This document shows, piece by piece, positions 32,703 through 35,751 of a stretch of DNA of 35,751 nucleotides. How positions within the stretch are numbered: the first letter of the stretch is position 1; each line of letters starts with the position of its first letter. Made by a program: the position numbers and the translations under genes. The notes beneath the pieces were generated by a model. That model made no database searches. It was not told the DNA's origin and saw only the letters and a program-made list of their open reading frames with translations. The DNA is from Candidatus Methylacidithermus pantelleriae. Its GTDB lineage: Bacteria; Verrucomicrobiota; Verrucomicrobiia; Methylacidiphilales; Methylacidiphilaceae. The stretch lies in NCBI RefSeq assembly GCF_905250085.1, contig NZ_CAJNOB010000015.1, positions 1-35,751 on the forward strand. Direction: 5' to 3'.

Positions 32703-34601
32703 ATGGCCTATCAAGTCTTTGCCCGCAAGTATCGACCTCAAACGTTTGAGGAAATTGTGGGTCAGGAAACGATTGTTCGCACGCTGACCAATAGTATTCG
32801 CATGGGTAGGATTGCCCAGGCCTACCTTTTTGTGGGCCCCAGGGGAACCGGGAAAACGTCGACGGCTCGCATTCTAGCCAAGGCACTCAATTGTTCTGGC
32901 GGCCCGCGTGTGGACTTTGATCCCAACGAGGAAGTCTGCCGAGAGATCGCCGAAGGACGGTCCTTAGACGTGCTGGAAATCGACGGGGCTTCGAACAACG
33001 GGGTCGAACAGGTTCGGGAGCTGCGCGAAAATGTACGGTTTGCCCCAGCTAAGGGTCGTTTCAAGATCTACGTCATTGACGAAGTCCACATGCTCACGCA
33101 GGCAGCGTTTAACGCGCTACTCAAGACGCTGGAAGAGCCCCCAGAGCATGTTCGCTTCATCTTTGCGACCACCGAAGGACATAAGATTCCTTCAACGGTC
33201 CTGTCTCGATGCCAGCGGTTTGATTTCCGTAAAATCCCGGTCCCTCTAGTGGCAGGGCATTTGACAACCATCGCTGGGCACGAAGGAATCATCCTTCACC
33301 CATCGGCAGCCGTGGCCATTGCAACGCTAGCGGATGGTTCCCTTCGAGATGCCGAGGTGGCTCTGGACCAGCTGGCGAGCTTTTTTGGGAACGAAATTAC
33401 CGAAAAAGCGGTCTGGGAGCTCTTTGGGCTTCCTCCTGCGGAAGTTCTGGAAGGACTCGCTGAAGCCCTGATCCAAGGCCATGTGGAAGAAGCTTTGAAG
33501 TTGGGACGAAAGCTTCTCGATGCTGGTAAGGATCCGGTCCAGCTCATCCACTCGCTTGTATCGCTTTTCCGAAACCTGGCCATTGCTGTGCTAGCGCCCG
33601 GAGAAGCTCTACGAGAGAGTTGCGATGGAGTGGAACGCGAGGCAATCCAGCGGTTGGCTCAGCAGCTTTCTCGTACTTCCGTATTGAGTTATTTGGATGA
33701 ACTGATGACCTGGATGGACCGGCTACGGTACGCGCTCCGGCGAGATATTCTCTTTGAAGTGGCTCTTATTGAATTGGCTTATCTTAAGGAAAAAGTGTCA
33801 CTCGAAACGCTCTTGCAAGATCTCGCGGGTCTGCCCCTCCCCAAGGAACCATCGAGCATCCCCAAGGAGCCTCTGCCAAAAAGCGAGAGCTCTTTTGCCC
33901 AAGATAGTTTAAAACCAACGGAGACTAGCTTATCTTCCGCACGCGTCCAAAGCGGCTCTAGCCCTGGACCGTTGCACGGAAGTACCCGAGAAGCGCCAGA
34001 CCAAGCTAGGGTCGAGCCAACCCTCCCACAAACCGAAAGCAAGCCTTCGAGAAGCCCGGCCAGCGTCGAGCTAACGGCTTATTCCCCATCTGAGAGCCTA
34101 TCCAACCGGCTGTCCCCCCATGAAGTATGGACAGCGGCAGTCGAGCATCTACTTTCGATCGATCCCCAGAAGGGTGCGCTTTTGAGAGAAAGGACTCGGG
34201 GGGCTTACCTACGATCCGAAGTTTTTGACGTCGAAATCCTTCCGGAAAGGCAAGCTCGAGGGAAATCGGCGGGCTCTTTCATGGAAGTAAAGAAGGTGAT
34301 TGACGAAGTGGCCTCCATCCTCCAGGAAAAAATCCAAGCCCTTTGCGGAAGCCCAAAACGGATCGAATGTCTTTTTCCTCGCAACTCGGAAAAGAATCCA
34401 GAGACCCAACCCAAGCGTACGGCCTCTCGGGAAGCAAGCCGAGTGCTCTTGAATGAAGAAGAATTTCGGAACGACCCCGCCATTGAAAAAGCCTTGGAGC
34501 TATTCCAGGCACGCATTGTTGCAGTAAAAGAATTGGCTCCAGAGATGGAGGAAAAGACAACCGGCTCGAAAGAGAAACCCGCTCCCGACCAATCCACCTA
34601 A
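32703..34601 (+). CDS. dnaX: DNA polymerase III subunit gamma/tau
   Basis: DnaX is the AAA+ clamp-loader ATPase; tau also tethers polymerase cores and helicase. It has 632 residues from ATG 32703 (MAYQVFARKYRPQTF). Walker A GPRGTGKT is at 45-52, the Walker B-type VIDEVH at 124-129, and STVLSRCQRFDF is the arginine-finger region. The zinc module is degenerate: only C64 and C79 remain where four cysteines are usual. The region from about 370 to 470 is Ser/Pro-rich and low complexity, followed by a C-terminal tau-like part. No A-rich slippery sequence for a gamma frameshift is evident. No ribosome binding site precedes the ATG, which lies 13 bases after the SRP RNA. Confidence 0.96.
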   Translation: MAYQVFARKYRPQTFEEIVGQETIVRTLTNSIRMGRIAQAYLFVGPRGTGKTSTARILAKALNCSGGPRVDFDPNEEVCREIAEGRSLDVLEIDGASNNGVEQVRELRENVRFAPAKGRFKIYVIDEVHMLTQAAFNALLKTLEEPPEHVRFIFATTEGHKIPSTVLSRCQRFDFRKIPVPLVAGHLTTIAGHEGIILHPSAAVAIATLADGSLRDAEVALDQLASFFGNEITEKAVWELFGLPPAEVLEGLAEALIQGHVEEALKLGRKLLDAGKDPVQLIHSLVSLFRNLAIAVLAPGEALRESCDGVEREAIQRLAQQLSRTSVLSYLDELMTWMDRLRYALRRDILFEVALIELAYLKEKVSLETLLQDLAGLPLPKEPSSIPKEPLPKSESSFAQDSLKPTETSLSSARVQSGSSPGPLHGSTREAPDQARVEPTLPQTESKPSRSPASVELTAYSPSESLSNRLSPHEVWTAAVEHLLSIDPQKGALLRERTRGAYLRSEVFDVEILPERQARGKSAGSFMEVKKVIDEVASILQEKIQALCGSPKRIECLFPRNSEKNPETQPKRTASREASRVLLNEEEFRNDPAIEKALELFQARIVAVKELAPEMEEKTTGSKEKPAPDQST

Positions 34602-34614
34602 GGAGACCCGTGTC

Positions 34615-34929
34615 ATGAATTTTGCAAAAATGCTCAAGCAAGCCCAAGCAATGCAGGAAGCTGCCCAGCGCATCCAAGCTGAGCTGGCCAGCCGTGAGTT
34701 TGAAGGTCAAAGCGGCGGCGGGGCCGTACGCGCAATTGCCCGGGGAGACTTTACGCTCGTAAGCCTCAGCATTGATCCAGACTTTTTTGGGCAAGCCGAC
34801 CGGGAGCTTTTGGAAGACCTGATTGTAACTGCGGTCCGAGAAGCGATGGAAAAGGCAAAGAATGAAACGCACCAGGCACTGTCCAAGCTTGCAGGAGGAA
34901 ACATTCCCCCAGGTCTTCTAGGCGGCTAA
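34615..34929 (+). CDS. YbaB/EbfC family nucleoid-associated protein
   Basis: This is a small DNA-binding protein of 104 residues that binds as a dimer. MNFAKMLKQAQAMQEAAQRI is the usual N-terminal helix, followed by SGGGAVRAIARGDFTLVSLSIDPDFF and EDLIVTAVREAMEKAK. ATG 34615 has AAGGAG nine bases upstream. It lies between dnaX and recR, the conserved arrangement, and is probably co-transcribed with both. Confidence 0.95.
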   Translation: MNFAKMLKQAQAMQEAAQRIQAELASREFEGQSGGGAVRAIARGDFTLVSLSIDPDFFGQADRELLEDLIVTAVREAMEKAKNETHQALSKLAGGNIPPGLLGG

Positions 34930-34948
34930 AGCCCGAAAAACATAACGC

Positions 34949-35557
34949 ATGGGAAGGATGAAGACGTATCCCGACAAGGCAGAAGCCCTTTTGGCTGCGT
35001 TACGAAAGTTACCCAGCATTGGCCCTCGAAGCGCGGAGCGAATCCTGCTTTTTCTTCTCGATCAGGATCGCGCTCCCGCACAAACCCTGGCTGTGGCGCT
35101 GGAAGAGGCTCTGCGCCACGTAGGGTTCTGTGAAAGGTGTGGATTTTTCTCTGAGGGACCCCTTTGCACAATCTGCCAAGACGCTATGAGAGACCGTTCC
35201 CTCTTGTGCGTGGTCGCCCGGCGTCAGGATGTCCTTCGACTTGAACAATCTGGAAGATTTAAGGGTCTTTACCATGTCTTGGGCCAGCGCCTTTCACCGC
35301 TACAAGGGATTGGCCCCCAGGAACTGCCCGTAGGGCCTTTGCTTGCCCGGCTTCAAAAAGAGCGTCCCGCCGAGGTAATCCTGGCCTTGGGAAGTGATGC
35401 CGAAGGACATACAACGGCCCTTTACCTTGCTCCACTCATCAAAAAGCAAGGAATCCGGACAAGTCTCCTTGCTGTCGGACTACCCGCAGGCACAGGACTC
35501 GAATACGCAGATAGTGTTACCCTGGGCTATGCTTTCTCCGGACGCCAGGAAATCTAG
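34949..35557 (+). CDS. recR: Recombination protein RecR
   Basis: RecR works with RecO (and RecF) to load RecA at gaps. The 202 residues show the helix-hairpin-helix LRKLPSIGPRSAERI, a four-cysteine zinc finger (C61, C64, C73, C76 in FCERCGFFSEGPLCTIC), a Toprim domain (CVVARRQDVLRLE to GIGPQELP) and the C-terminal Walker-like SDAEGHTTALYL. In most RecR proteins the Toprim begins VVE; here the Glu is Ala. ATG 34949 or ATG 34958 could be used; neither has a good ribosome binding site. It closes the dnaX-ybaB-recR block. Confidence 0.95.
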   Translation: MGRMKTYPDKAEALLAALRKLPSIGPRSAERILLFLLDQDRAPAQTLAVALEEALRHVGFCERCGFFSEGPLCTICQDAMRDRSLLCVVARRQDVLRLEQSGRFKGLYHVLGQRLSPLQGIGPQELPVGPLLARLQKERPAEVILALGSDAEGHTTALYLAPLIKKQGIRTSLLAVGLPAGTGLEYADSVTLGYAFSGRQEI

Positions 35558-35751
35558 CGTCTTTTGCCAGAGCCCTTTCAAAAGCCACTTGTGGGCCTTC
35601 CTACTTCTTGCCGTCCTTCCAAGGAGTCCTTTCAAGCAAGTACCCTCGGTTGCGGCTTGGCCCCAGTCAATTGCAAAACCCTAAAACAAAGCTTCTTGAT
35701 CATCTCGGTCCGAGGCACCCTCGATCAGTCCGGATTATAGTCAAATGTGGT
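35558..35751. other. Window edge after recR
   Basis: These are 194 bases after the recR stop. I see no terminator with a T-tract and no recognisable gene start before the window ends. Confidence 0.4.

Noticed and set aside
33780-33830. Programmed frameshift site in dnaX producing a gamma form
   Set aside because: Only a run of five A residues (GGAAAAAGTG) is present and no A-AAA-AAG type slippery heptamer or strong downstream hairpin was seen.
1-35751. CRISPR array or toxin-antitoxin/defence operon
   Set aside because: No regularly spaced repeats, Cas genes or recognisable toxin, restriction or abortive-infection genes were found; the only nuclease signal is the decayed TnpB pair.

Overview
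The window looks like a chromosomal segment of a Gram-negative, thermophilic or acidophilic Verrucomicrobia-type bacterium, most likely related to the methanotrophic Methylacidiphilaceae. This is inference from gene content: lpxA implies lipid A, a pqqA-B-D-E cluster implies PQQ-dependent dehydrogenases, and there are IS607-type elements with a TnpB-like gene and an ACL5-like aminopropyltransferase next to speD. No rRNA is present to settle the taxonomy. GTG and TTG starts are frequent, and several short overlaps (ATGA, GTGACTAA) fix start codons.

Layout. 0.2-8.4 kb (minus strand): lpxA, a GT4 glycosyltransferase, a GNAT acyltransferase, a DUF2334-type deacetylase, an unusual PHP-GT4 fusion and an M3 oligopeptidase; the middle four look like an envelope glycolipid or polysaccharide pathway. 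8.6-15.9 kb: two decayed copies of the same IS607-like element (serine recombinase TnpA plus TnpB-related nuclease), both on the minus strand, on either side of an intact miaA-hflX pair. 16.4-19.0 kb: a delta-9-type fatty acid desaturase (plus), convergent with speD-speE (minus). 19.0-21.8 kb: mostly non-coding, with a DoxX membrane protein, a tRNA-Arg(TCG), two intrinsic terminators and a possible small RNA. 21.8-23.0 kb: folK-panB. 23.1-26.3 kb: three more glycosyltransferases. 26.3-29.1 kb: the PQQ operon, including a 24-residue pqqA, but without pqqC. 29.3-31.5 kb: one 731-residue protein joining a low-molecular-weight phosphatase, an RpiB-like domain without its catalytic residues, and serine hydroxymethyltransferase. 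31.4-32.3 kb: a class I glutamine-amidotransferase-like hydrolase. 32.6-35.6 kb: the classical SRP RNA-dnaX-ybaB-recR block.

How the genes work together. Housekeeping functions (folate and one-carbon metabolism, pantothenate, tRNA modification, polyamines, replication and recombination) are interleaved with envelope glycosylation genes. The most unusual items are the phosphatase/pseudo-RpiB/SHMT fusion, the PHP-GT4 fusion in its four-gene cluster, and the paired IS607 relics. I did not find a clearly new defence system or other wholly undescribed multi-gene system. All similarities were judged by eye; no database search was run.
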